64,000 nucleotides of DNA from Tepidimonas ignava (GTDB taxonomy: Bacteria > Pseudomonadota > Gammaproteobacteria > Burkholderiales > Burkholderiaceae_C), in contig NZ_SMAH01000003.1 of the NCBI RefSeq assembly GCF_004342625.1, positions 1 through 64,000 on the forward strand, written 5' to 3'. Position numbers and translations under genes: made by a program. Below, piece by piece: positions 34,923 to 42,266 of this stretch. The first letter of the stretch is position 1. Each line of letters begins with the position of its first letter. A model generated the notes under the pieces. That model saw only the letters and a program-made list of their open reading frames with translations, had not been told where the DNA came from and did not search any database.

Positions 34923-36149
34923 ATGCCCACCGACTGGAACATCGTCGAGCATGGCCGCCACGCGCGCCTGCGCCAGCGTGTCGCCGCGCCTGACCCGGCG
35001 TCGCTGGCATGGATATCTCCGGAGCAGCGCGACATCCTGGCGCGCTGGCTGCCGTCGGACGCCACCACGCGGCGCCGGGACAGCCTGATGCGGCTGGCGG
35101 GCGCGCACCGTCTGGAGAGCGCCGAGGCACTGGCCTCATGGTTGCTGGAGCACGGCTGGGTGCGATGGCACGAACGCTGGCAGCGTGGCCGCTGGAGCTG
35201 GGAGGCCCTCTCGTGGCGCGATCTGGACACCTTGCGCGCCGAGCTGGGCGTTCAGGGACACCAGCAGCGCCGCGACGCTCGGCACGCCCTCGTGCAAACG
35301 CTGGCCGACTGGGCGGAGCGCTTGCCGACCGATGGCGCGACCACCGACGCGATCGTGGCCATGCACCGCCGGGCCGTGCAGGTGCTGCGCGACGAAGCCG
35401 CGCAAACCCCACTGCCCACGTTACGGTCGCGCGCGCACTGCGTGCAGACCCTGTGGATGTGGGGCCAGCAGCGCCGCACCGGTACACGCCGCGATTTTGC
35501 GCTGCAAGTCACCGGATCGACCAAGGGCCTCAGCCCCGCGGACTGGCAGTGGCTGGCGCGCCACTTCGACCTCGAGGCTTGGGGCGTGAGCGCCTTTGCG
35601 CCCGTGCTCTGGCTCGCGGGGCAGGCCCGGCTGTGTTGGCCCCATGGCCACGGCGTCGACTTGGCAGCGCTGCATATGGTGGCCGTGCCCATGGACGATG
35701 TGCGCGCCGTAGGAGCGCTGCAACCGCCGCCCCAGCGTTGGTGGTTGATCGAAAACCGCGCCAGTTTCGAGCGCCAGGCCGGCCAACGCGACGGCGACAC
35801 ACTGCTGGTGTGGATGCCGGGGCGTACCTCGCAGGCGTGGCAAGACACCTTGCTGCACCTGGTCCGACAGGCCCCCGCACCGCTGGCCATCAGTTGCGAC
35901 CTGGACCCCGCCGGGCTGGAAATGGCGCTGGCGCTGGGGCAGTGCTGGCAAGCCCTGGGGCAGCCGTGGGCACCTTGGCGCATGGAGGCGCAGCATCTGG
36001 ACGCCGCCGACACGCAACCGCTGGGCGACGACGACCGCCAGCGGCTTGCACGGCTGCTGGCACGCGACGACCTGCCCGCCGCCTTGCGGGCACTGGCGTT
36101 GCACATGCAACACACGGGCCGCAAGGCCGAACAGGAGGCTTGGTTGTGA
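34923..36149 (+). CDS. jetD: JetD, Wadjet Toprim nuclease
   Basis: A 408-residue JetD-type subunit (DUF2220-like) that cuts plasmid DNA once the SMC motor has engaged it. The C-terminal Toprim fold shows the metal-binding residues: E277 in WLIENRASFE and D326-x-D328 in CDLDPAGLE. The N-terminal half is the DUF3322-like arm. It follows jetC after 6 bp. The last codons overlap the GTG start of the next gene, so the exporter gene downstream is coupled to it. Which Wadjet subtype (I, II or III) applies was not resolved. Confidence 0.93.
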   Translation: MPTDWNIVEHGRHARLRQRVAAPDPASLAWISPEQRDILARWLPSDATTRRRDSLMRLAGAHRLESAEALASWLLEHGWVRWHERWQRGRWSWEALSWRDLDTLRAELGVQGHQQRRDARHALVQTLADWAERLPTDGATTDAIVAMHRRAVQVLRDEAAQTPLPTLRSRAHCVQTLWMWGQQRRTGTRRDFALQVTGSTKGLSPADWQWLARHFDLEAWGVSAFAPVLWLAGQARLCWPHGHGVDLAALHMVAVPMDDVRAVGALQPPPQRWWLIENRASFERQAGQRDGDTLLVWMPGRTSQAWQDTLLHLVRQAPAPLAISCDLDPAGLEMALALGQCWQALGQPWAPWRMEAQHLDAADTQPLGDDDRQRLARLLARDDLPAALRALALHMQHTGRKAEQEAWL

Positions 36150-36733
36150 TCGTTGGTGAAGCACTTTGGGTTTCCACCGGCGTGGTGGCGCTGGCGGAGA
36201 TGGGCGACAAAACGCAACTGCTGGCGCTGCTGCTGGCGGCGCGGTTTCGGCGTCCCTGGCCGATTGTGGCGGGCATCGTCGCGGCCACCGTGGTCAACCA
36301 CGCGCTGGCCGGGGCCGTCGGGGCGTGGCTGGCCTCGGCGGTCAGCCCCGCGGTGCTGCGTTGGGGATTGGGGCTGTCGTTCTTGGCCATGGCGGGCTGG
36401 ATGTTGATCCCCGACAAGGTGGACGAGGACGAGGTGCGCATCCCCCCGCGCTGGGGCGTCTTTGGTGCGACGCTGGTGGCGTTTTTTCTGGCCGAAATGG
36501 CTGACAAGACGCAAATCGCCACCGTGGCGCTCACCATCCACTACGCCGCACCGGTGCTGGTGGTGGTGGGCACGACGCTGGGCATGCTGCTGGCCGACGT
36601 GCCGGCCGTGTTCGTGGGTGACCGGCTGGCGCGGCGGGTTCCCATGAAGGTGGTGCACGCCATCGCCGCGGCCGTGTTTGCCGCGCTGGGCGTGGTGACA
36701 TTGCTGGGCGTTGGCGAGCGCCTGGACTTTTGA
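36146..36733 (+). CDS. GDT1/TMEM165 (UPF0016) cation exporter
   Basis: A 195-residue membrane protein with six predicted helices in two inverted halves. Each half carries the signature E-x-G/A-D-K-T-Q (AEMGDKTQ near residue 18, AEMADKTQ near residue 115). Bacterial members such as MneA export Mn2+; Ca2+ or H+ exchange is known in eukaryotic members. Start: GTG at 36146 overlapping the jetD stop, backed by AGGAGG at 36133-36138. The coupling to a Wadjet operon is unusual, and whether it serves the metal-dependent JetD nuclease is speculation. Confidence 0.92.
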   Translation: MIVGEALWVSTGVVALAEMGDKTQLLALLLAARFRRPWPIVAGIVAATVVNHALAGAVGAWLASAVSPAVLRWGLGLSFLAMAGWMLIPDKVDEDEVRIPPRWGVFGATLVAFFLAEMADKTQIATVALTIHYAAPVLVVVGTTLGMLLADVPAVFVGDRLARRVPMKVVHAIAAAVFAALGVVTLLGVGERLDF

Positions 36734-36833
36734 CAGGGCGCGCACGCTGGGCCACAATCGCATACATTCGTGCATGCTTATGCAGCAGCGCGGCATGAGC
36801 ACACCGCAGCGGCTGTCCCATCCGGAGACCCTC

Positions 36834-37859
36834 ATGCAGCAACCCTCTCTTACCCGCCGACACTGGCTGCGCACCGTCGCGGGCGCTTCCGCCGGGGTGG
36901 CCACGCTGGCGGCGGTGCCCGAAGTGCGGCTGTTCGCGCAACAGTTGCAGGATTTCATCGAAGGCCCACCGGTGCCCGACGTCAAGCCCGAGCGCCTCAG
37001 CCCCCACGTGTGGATGATCTACGCCCGCGACGGCTTCCCCACGCCGGACAACCGCGGCGTCATGGCCAACGTGGTGTTTGTCGTCACCTCGGTCGGCGTG
37101 GTGGTGCTGGACTCGGGCTGCTCGCTGCAGCACGGCCAGATGGCCATCCGCATGATCCGCACCGTCACCGACAAGCCGGTGGTGGCGATTTTCAACAGCC
37201 ACTACCACGGTGACCACTGGCTGGGCAACCACGCCTTCGTGGAGGCCTTCGGGGCGCAGCTGCCCATTTACGCCCTGCCGCACACGATCGAGCAAATTCG
37301 CGGCGCGGAGGGCAACCTGTGGCGCAGCCTGATGGAGCGCTGGACCAACCAGGCAACGATGGGCACCAAGGTGGTGCCCCCCAACCAGGCCACCGAGCAC
37401 GGGCGCACCTACCGCTTTGGCGACGTGACGCTGCGCATGCACCACTACGGCCGCGCACACACGCCGTCGGACCTGTGCATCGAAGTGGTCGAGGATCGCT
37501 TCACCTACGTGGGCGACATCGCGATGGAAAACCGCATCGCCAACATCGACGACGGCTCCTACCCGGGCACCTTCAAGTACTACGAGGCGCTGCAGCGGTC
37601 CGCCGGTGAGCAACTGTGGTGGCCCGGCCACGGCCGCGGCAGCAAGACGCTGCTCAACGACTACGGCACCTTCCTGCGCGGCATCTGGGAGCCCTGCGTG
37701 CAGGCGGTCAAAGACGGCGTGCCGCTGGAAAGGGCCAAGGAGCTGGTGCTCAAAGACCCGCGCGTGCAGACACGCGCCAAGAACATGGCCGGGTTCGAGT
37801 CCAACATCGGCAAGTACACGAGCCTGGCATACCTCGAAGCGGAAAAAGAGCTGTTCTGA
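36834..37859 (+). CDS. Exported metallo-beta-lactamase-fold hydrolase (SoxH-like)
   Basis: A 341-residue protein with a twin-arginine signal (LTRRHWLRTVAGASAG). A metallo-beta-lactamase domain has the zinc motif H123-Y-H125-G-D127-H128 and WWPGHGRGS near the C-terminal part of the active site. The ATG at 36834 is chosen for its upstream CGGAGA and because it puts the Tat motif at residues 7-13; earlier ATGs at 36774 and 36795 are in frame. Homologues annotated SoxH or quinoprotein-relay hydrolase share this layout. The substrate is unknown. Confidence 0.85.
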   Translation: MQQPSLTRRHWLRTVAGASAGVATLAAVPEVRLFAQQLQDFIEGPPVPDVKPERLSPHVWMIYARDGFPTPDNRGVMANVVFVVTSVGVVVLDSGCSLQHGQMAIRMIRTVTDKPVVAIFNSHYHGDHWLGNHAFVEAFGAQLPIYALPHTIEQIRGAEGNLWRSLMERWTNQATMGTKVVPPNQATEHGRTYRFGDVTLRMHHYGRAHTPSDLCIEVVEDRFTYVGDIAMENRIANIDDGSYPGTFKYYEALQRSAGEQLWWPGHGRGSKTLLNDYGTFLRGIWEPCVQAVKDGVPLERAKELVLKDPRVQTRAKNMAGFESNIGKYTSLAYLEAEKELF

Positions 37860-37860
37860 G

Positions 37861-37874
37861 CGTCCGTCAGGACG
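37861..37874 (+). terminator. Short hairpin after the SoxH-like gene
   Basis: CGTCC (37861-37865) and GGACG (37870-37874) form a compact stem-loop directly after the stop codon, without a T-run. Confidence 0.3.
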
Positions 37875-37961
37875 GGGAGCTCTGCGCACCCCGCAGCGCC
37901 CCCGGGGCAGGAAGCTCTGTCCACGTCCGCCACACCGAGGGGCGTCGCAGCCTCGGGCTAC

Positions 37962-37967
37962 TACAAT
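37962..37967 (+). promoter_or_regulatory. -10 element of the tupBCA operon
   Basis: TACAAT lies 8 bp before the tupB ATG at 37976, implying a leaderless or very short leader. It sits inside ACTA-CAA-TAGT, a small dyad that a tungstate/molybdate-responsive repressor could use. Confidence 0.45.
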
Positions 37968-37975
37968 AGTCCCCG

Positions 37976-38698
37976 ATGGGCACTTTGGGCGAAAGCGTGC
38001 GCCTGGCGTTCGGGCTGCTGCTGAGCGGCGATGCCGTGCTGTGGCACACCGTTGCGCGTTCGCTGCTGGTCAGCGGACTGGCTTGTGCCTTCGCCTGTGT
38101 GGTAGGCCTGCCGCTGAGTGCGTGGCTGGCGTTGGCGCGCTTTGCCGGCCGTGGCGCGGTGGTGACCGTGCTCAACGCGTTGCTGGCGGTGCCTTCGGTG
38201 TTGGTGGGGCTGCTGGTGTACCTGCTGCTGTCGCGCTCGGGCCCGCTGGGGCACCTGGGGTGGCTGTTCTCGCTGCACGCCATGGTGTTGGCGCAGGCCC
38301 TGCTCGTGCTGCCGCTGGTGGCAGCGCTGACGCGCCAGCTGATCGAGGACGCGCACGCGCGCGGCGGCGAGCAGCTGCAGTCGCTGGGTGCGGGGCGGGC
38401 GCTGCGCGCCCTGCTGCTAGCCTGGGACGAGCGCCACGCGCTGCTGACGGTACTGATCACGGTTTTTGGGCGCGCCATTTCCGAAGTGGGCACGGTCATG
38501 ATCGTGGGCGGCAACATCGAGGGCTATACCCGCGTGATGACGACCGCCATCGCGCTGGAAACCAGCAAGGGCGATCTGCCGCTGGCGCTGGCTCTGGGTC
38601 TGGTCTTGCTGCTGGTGGTGTGGGCGTTGCATGCGTTGGTGGCCGTGCTGCGCAGGCTCGGCCAGCGCGGCACGGCAGCCGTGGAGACGGCGGCATGA
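37976..38698 (+). CDS. tupB: TupB, tungstate ABC permease
   Basis: A 240-residue inner-membrane permease with five or six helices. Its cytoplasmic coupling loop EDAHARGGEQLQSLGAGRALRALLLA has the EAA-like form of tungstate and molybdate permeases, and RAISEVGTVMIVGGNIEGYTRVMTT is characteristic of TupB. The tupC start overlaps its stop (ATGA). Tungstate rather than molybdate specificity is supported by the TupA partner and by the nearby tungsten enzyme genes. Confidence 0.92.
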   Translation: MGTLGESVRLAFGLLLSGDAVLWHTVARSLLVSGLACAFACVVGLPLSAWLALARFAGRGAVVTVLNALLAVPSVLVGLLVYLLLSRSGPLGHLGWLFSLHAMVLAQALLVLPLVAALTRQLIEDAHARGGEQLQSLGAGRALRALLLAWDERHALLTVLITVFGRAISEVGTVMIVGGNIEGYTRVMTTAIALETSKGDLPLALALGLVLLLVVWALHALVAVLRRLGQRGTAAVETAA

Positions 38699-39420
38699 GT
38701 GCGACGCCGGTGTTCGAGCTGCAGGCGGCGGCCGTGCGCCTGGGCGCGGTGCAGGCGCTGCATGCCCTGGATCTGCGCATTCACGCGGGCGAGGCGGTGG
38801 CTCTGGTGGGTGCCAACGGCAGCGGCAAGAGCACGCTGCTGCGGCTGCTGCATGGTCTGCAGCCGCCCAGCAGCGGGCGTGTGAGCAGCGTGCCGCTGCG
38901 CGCGCAGGCCATGCTGTTTCAACGGCCCTATCTGCTGCGCACCAGCGCGCTGCGCAATGTGGCGCTGGCGCTGTGGCTGCGCGGCGCGCGCTGGACCGAC
39001 GCCAAGGTGCAGGCCATGCGCGCGCTGCAGCGGGTGGGGCTGGAGGGCCAGGCCAGCCGTGCGGCGCGCACGCTCTCGGGTGGCCAGCAGCAGCGCCTGG
39101 CGCTGGCGCGTGCCTGGGCCTTGCAGCCGCAGGTGCTGTTGCTGGACGAGCCCACGGCCAGCCTGGATCCGCACGCCAAGCGCGAGGTGGAGGCGCTGAT
39201 CGCGCAGTTCATGCAGGGCCGCACGGCAGCGGGCGCGCCGCTGACGCTGGTCTTTGCCAGCCACAACCTGGGCCAGGTCAAGCGCCTGGCCAGTCGCGTG
39301 CTGTATCTGGAGCGCGGGCGGCTGTTGGCCGATTTGCCGGTGCGCGAATTCTTCGACCACGAACGGCTGCAGGTGGTATCGCCCGAAGGGGCGCTTTTCG
39401 TTAAAGGAGAACTGATATGA
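38695..39420 (+). CDS. tupC: TupC, tungstate ABC ATPase
   Basis: A 241-residue ABC ATPase that powers tungstate import through TupB. Walker A GANGSGKST, Q-loop FQRPYLLR, signature LSGGQQQRLALARAW, Walker B VLLLDEPTASLD and the switch His in FASHNLGQVKRLA are all intact. The start at 38695 overlaps tupB by 4 nt, and the stop overlaps tupA by 4 nt, so all three subunits are translationally linked. Confidence 0.94.
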   Translation: MSATPVFELQAAAVRLGAVQALHALDLRIHAGEAVALVGANGSGKSTLLRLLHGLQPPSSGRVSSVPLRAQAMLFQRPYLLRTSALRNVALALWLRGARWTDAKVQAMRALQRVGLEGQASRAARTLSGGQQQRLALARAWALQPQVLLLDEPTASLDPHAKREVEALIAQFMQGRTAAGAPLTLVFASHNLGQVKRLASRVLYLERGRLLADLPVREFFDHERLQVVSPEGALFVKGELI

Positions 39421-40253
39421 GCGGCTCGAAAAAGAGAATCCAAAAGCTGTGGCGCTGGGTCGCAGCCTGGGGCCTGGGGCTGGGCCTGCTGACGGCTGCG
39501 GCAGCGCAAAGCATCGTCGTGGCTTCGACGACCTCCACCGAGCAATCGGGTTTGTTCGCGCACCTGCTGCCGCGCTTCACACAGCACAGTGGCATCGCGG
39601 TCAAGGTCGTGGCCCTGGGCACGGGGCAGGCGCTGGACATGGCCCGGCGCGGCGATGCGGATGTGGTCTTCGTGCATGACCAGCCGGCCGAGGAGAAGTT
39701 TGTGGCCGAAGGTTGGGGTCTGAAGCGCCTGCCGGTGATGTACAACGACTTCGTTCTGATCGGCCCCAAGGCGGACCCGCTAGGGGTCCGTGGCCATGAC
39801 ATCGTGGCGGCGCTGAAGAAGATCAGCGCGGCGGGTGCGCCGTTCATTTCGCGTGGCGACAAAAGCGGCACGCATGCGGCCGAGCTGCGGTATTGGACGC
39901 TGGCTGGTGTAGAGGACAAGGGCGCTGGGTACAGGGCCTGTGGCTGCGGCATGGGGCCGGCCCTCAATATCGCTGCCAGCAGTGGTGCCTACGTGCTGGC
40001 CGACCGCGGCACCTGGCTGAACTTCAAGAACCGCGCCGACCTGACCATCTTGGTCGAAGGCGACCAGCGCCTGTTCAACCAGTACGGCGTCATCGTGGTC
40101 AACCCGGCGCGCCACCCCCACGTCAACGTGCGCGATGCCCAGCGCTTTGCCGACTGGCTCGTCTCGCCCCAGGGGCAGCAAGCGATCGCCGACTATCAAA
40201 TCGCCGGCCAGCCGGTATTTTTCCCGAACGCAGCCCAGCAGGCGAGCAAATGA
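39417..40253 (+). CDS. tupA: TupA, tungstate-binding periplasmic protein
   Basis: A 278-residue periplasmic binding protein with an N-terminal signal peptide (about residues 1-30, GLGLGLLTAAAAQS). The ligand-binding STTSTEQSGL near the mature N-terminus is the TupA hallmark. ALGTGQALDMARRGDADVVFVHD and SRGDKSGTHAAELRYW are further family segments. A CGCGMG loop near residue 175 is notable. TupA proteins bind tungstate very tightly and prefer it to molybdate. The gene closes the tupBCA operon and lies about 1.5 kb from the aor genes. Confidence 0.94.
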   Translation: MSGSKKRIQKLWRWVAAWGLGLGLLTAAAAQSIVVASTTSTEQSGLFAHLLPRFTQHSGIAVKVVALGTGQALDMARRGDADVVFVHDQPAEEKFVAEGWGLKRLPVMYNDFVLIGPKADPLGVRGHDIVAALKKISAAGAPFISRGDKSGTHAAELRYWTLAGVEDKGAGYRACGCGMGPALNIAASSGAYVLADRGTWLNFKNRADLTILVEGDQRLFNQYGVIVVNPARHPHVNVRDAQRFADWLVSPQGQQAIADYQIAGQPVFFPNAAQQASK

Positions 40254-40311
40254 ACCGTCGAATGCCTACACTCGCACCTGCACAGCACTTTTCGCTGTGC
40301 AGAACCGGATC

Positions 40312-40425
40312 ATGAAGCTGTACCTCAAACCCGGCGCCTGCTCGCTGGCCGTGCACATCGTGCTGGAGGAGCTGGGCGTGCGCCCTGCGGTGCAGGCCAC
40401 CCTCAAGGCCGAGGATCTGGCCTGA
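40312..40425 (+). pseudogene. Glutathione S-transferase N-terminal fragment
   Basis: A 37-residue open frame beginning MKLYLKPGACSLAVHIVLEE, the start of GstA-like glutathione S-transferases with the SxxxH/GACSL motif. It ends at a TGA after EDLA. The remaining thioredoxin fold and the whole helical domain are absent, and the convergent regulator gene begins 3 bp later. It is a deletion remnant. Confidence 0.8.
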
Positions 40426-40428
40426 GCA

Positions 40429-41562
40429 TCAGGCCGCGGTGTCGGGCTCATCGCGGCGCTGGGCCAGCCGGCGATAGACGGTGGCGCGGCTGATGCCCAG
40501 ACGCCGCGCCGCTTCGGCCACGTTGCCTCCGGCTTCGGCGACGGCCTGACGGATCAGGGCCGCCTCGCGGCTGCGCAGCGGCACCGCCGCCGCGCCAACG
40601 GCCGCGCCAGCGTCGGCGCCACCGGTTTGCGCCCACACCAGCACCCGCAGGCCGCCCCAGGTCGGCACCTCCAGCGGCGGGCGCTGGCGCCGTGCAGCGT
40701 CGAACAGCATCGCCACCGGCAGCGCCAGCACCTCGCTGGCGTGCGGCCACGGCGCGCCGATGTCCAGCATGTGGGCCGCAGTTCGGTTGGCCGCCACGAT
40801 CATGCCCTCACCGTCCAGCGCCAGCAGCCCGTCGTCATCGTCGCCGGGCAGGTGGCCGGGCCACGTCAGCCGCAGGCGCAGCGTGTGCGACTGGGCCAGC
40901 ACCAACGCGTTTTCGATACGGCGCGCCGTCACCGCCACCAGGTGCTTCAGCGCCCGACGCTCGGGCGCGAGCACCCCGGTCAAATCCAGCATCCCCAGGC
41001 AAGCGCCGTCCGGCCCCCACAGCGGCGCGCCCGCGCACGAGTACACCGCGGTGTCTTCAAAAAAATGCTCGCCGCGGTGCAGCCACACCGGCGTAAGTTC
41101 GGCCAACGCAGCGCCGATGGCGGTGGTGCCCACGGTGCGCTCCGACAGGTCCACCCCGACGCGGGCGATCGCGTGCACGTGCACGTTGTGGTCATCGACC
41201 GGCCCATGCACGTCGATGACGACGCCGTCGGCGTTGGTCAGCAGCGCGAAGTAGCCGGTGTCGTGCATCGCCCGGCCCAGCGTTTGTTCGATCACCGGGG
41301 CCGCCACCCGACGCAGCTCGGCGCTGGCCTGCAGCGCCCGCCGTTGCGCCGCGGCGCTGACGGCGTCGAACGTGATGCGCTCGCGCGGCGAGCGCCCCCA
41401 CGCCAGGCAGCGCTGCCACGACGCCACGATCCACGGCTCCACGGCCGCGCTGGCCGGCGCTGGCCCCTCGTGCAGCAACCACCGCCGGCGCGCCTGCTCG
41501 ATGGCGCGCAAGCGCTCGCCCGCGGCGGCGGGGGCCACACGGTGCTCGACGCCTTGCGCCAT
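40429..41562 (-). CDS. GAF-PAS-Fis regulator lacking AAA+ domain
   Basis: A 377-residue regulator related to AcoR/sigma-54 activators. It has an N-terminal GAF-type sensor (about residues 55-205), a short PAS-like segment (LLALDGEGMIVAANRTAAHML) and a C-terminal Fis-type helix-turn-helix (GGNVAEAARRLGISRATVYRRL). The AAA+ sigma-54-interaction domain, with its GAFTGA loop and Walker motifs, is entirely missing, so it cannot act as a sigma-54 activator. The start is ATG at 41562 with AGGAG upstream; longer in-frame extensions run through the intergenic region. It is divergent from aorABC and is the likely regulator of that operon. Confidence 0.88.
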   Translation of the reverse strand: MAQGVEHRVAPAAAGERLRAIEQARRRWLLHEGPAPASAAVEPWIVASWQRCLAWGRSPRERITFDAVSAAAQRRALQASAELRRVAAPVIEQTLGRAMHDTGYFALLTNADGVVIDVHGPVDDHNVHVHAIARVGVDLSERTVGTTAIGAALAELTPVWLHRGEHFFEDTAVYSCAGAPLWGPDGACLGMLDLTGVLAPERRALKHLVAVTARRIENALVLAQSHTLRLRLTWPGHLPGDDDDGLLALDGEGMIVAANRTAAHMLDIGAPWPHASEVLALPVAMLFDAARRQRPPLEVPTWGGLRVLVWAQTGGADAGAAVGAAAVPLRSREAALIRQAVAEAGGNVAEAARRLGISRATVYRRLAQRRDEPDTAA

Positions 41563-41730
41563 GGTGCGGTTGTCTCCTGGTGCGGCCGCGAGCCGGCCAC
41601 GGTGTCGCATTTTGAGAATTTCGCACCGCCCTGGGGTAAACCCTAGGTGGTGCGGGGTTTTGTGCTGCCAAGAATAGCGCAAAACCCACACGCGGGTGGG
41701 GATGCCCCGCGCACCACCAGGAGACACACC
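41563..41730. promoter_or_regulatory. Dyad-rich region between regulator and aorA
   Basis: Two large inverted repeats lie side by side. The first has outer arms CGCACCGCC (41622-41630) and GGTGGTGCG (41646-41654), one mismatch, around a second near-palindrome CCTGGGGTA/AACCCTAGG (41630-41647). The other has arms GGGTTTTGTGCT (41655-41666) and AGCGCAAAACCC (41676-41687), 11 of 12 pairing, 9-bp spacer. They fit binding by dimeric regulators and possibly the divergent GAF-Fis protein. AGGAGA at 41719-41724 is the aorA ribosome-binding site. Confidence 0.6.
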
Positions 41731-42213
41731 ATGCAGAAGATGCTGCACATCGACCCGGCCAAGTGCACCGGCTGCCTCTCGTGCGAGATGGCGTGCTCGT
41801 ACGAAAACTATGGCGTCTTTGCCACCGCCAAGTCCCGCATCAAGGTGTTTGACTTCCACCACACCGGCCGCAAGGTGCCCTACACCTGCACCCAGTGCGA
41901 CGAAGCCTGGTGCTTGCACGCCTGCCCGGTGGAGGCCATCACGGTGGACAAGGTCACCGGCGCCAAGGTGGTCAGCGAATCGACCTGCGTGGGCTGCAAG
42001 GTGTGCACGATCGCCTGCCCCTTTGGCACGATCAACTACGTGGCCGAAACCGGCAAGGTGCAAAAGTGCGACCTGTGCGGCGGCCAGCCCGCGTGCGCCG
42101 AGGCCTGCCCCACCGGCGCCATCACCTTCATCGACGCCAATTGGACCGGCCTGGGCAAGATGCAGCAGTGGGCCGACAAGCTCGGCAACCAGCCCGCCGC
42201 CGCCACGGCGTGA
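41731..42213 (+). CDS. aorA: AorA, polyferredoxin subunit of tungsten AOR
   Basis: A 160-residue ferredoxin-type subunit with sixteen cysteines in four groups: CTGCLSCEMAC, CTQCDEAWCLHAC, CVGCKVCTIAC and CDLCGGQPACAEAC. This is enough for four [4Fe-4S] clusters. In the Aromatoleum enzyme AorA carries electrons between the tungsten subunit AorB and the FAD subunit AorC. The start has AGGAGA 6 bp upstream. It heads the aor operon; aorB follows after 53 bp. Confidence 0.92.
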   Translation: MQKMLHIDPAKCTGCLSCEMACSYENYGVFATAKSRIKVFDFHHTGRKVPYTCTQCDEAWCLHACPVEAITVDKVTGAKVVSESTCVGCKVCTIACPFGTINYVAETGKVQKCDLCGGQPACAEACPTGAITFIDANWTGLGKMQQWADKLGNQPAAATA

Positions 42214-42266
42214 GCGCCGTCCCATCGTTCCGTCACACAACGCCAACGCTTGCAAGGAGACCGATC

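Noticed and set aside
31956-35108. Open frame of 1050 codons antisense to jetC
   Set aside because: It mirrors the coiled-coil gene, has no known motif and no ribosome-binding site; jetC has all ATPase motifs.
30089-36149. Housekeeping MksBEF condensin rather than Wadjet
   Set aside because: The fourth gene has the Toprim residues of JetD and the order is jetABCD; an MksBEF(G) naming is related but the defence reading fits better.
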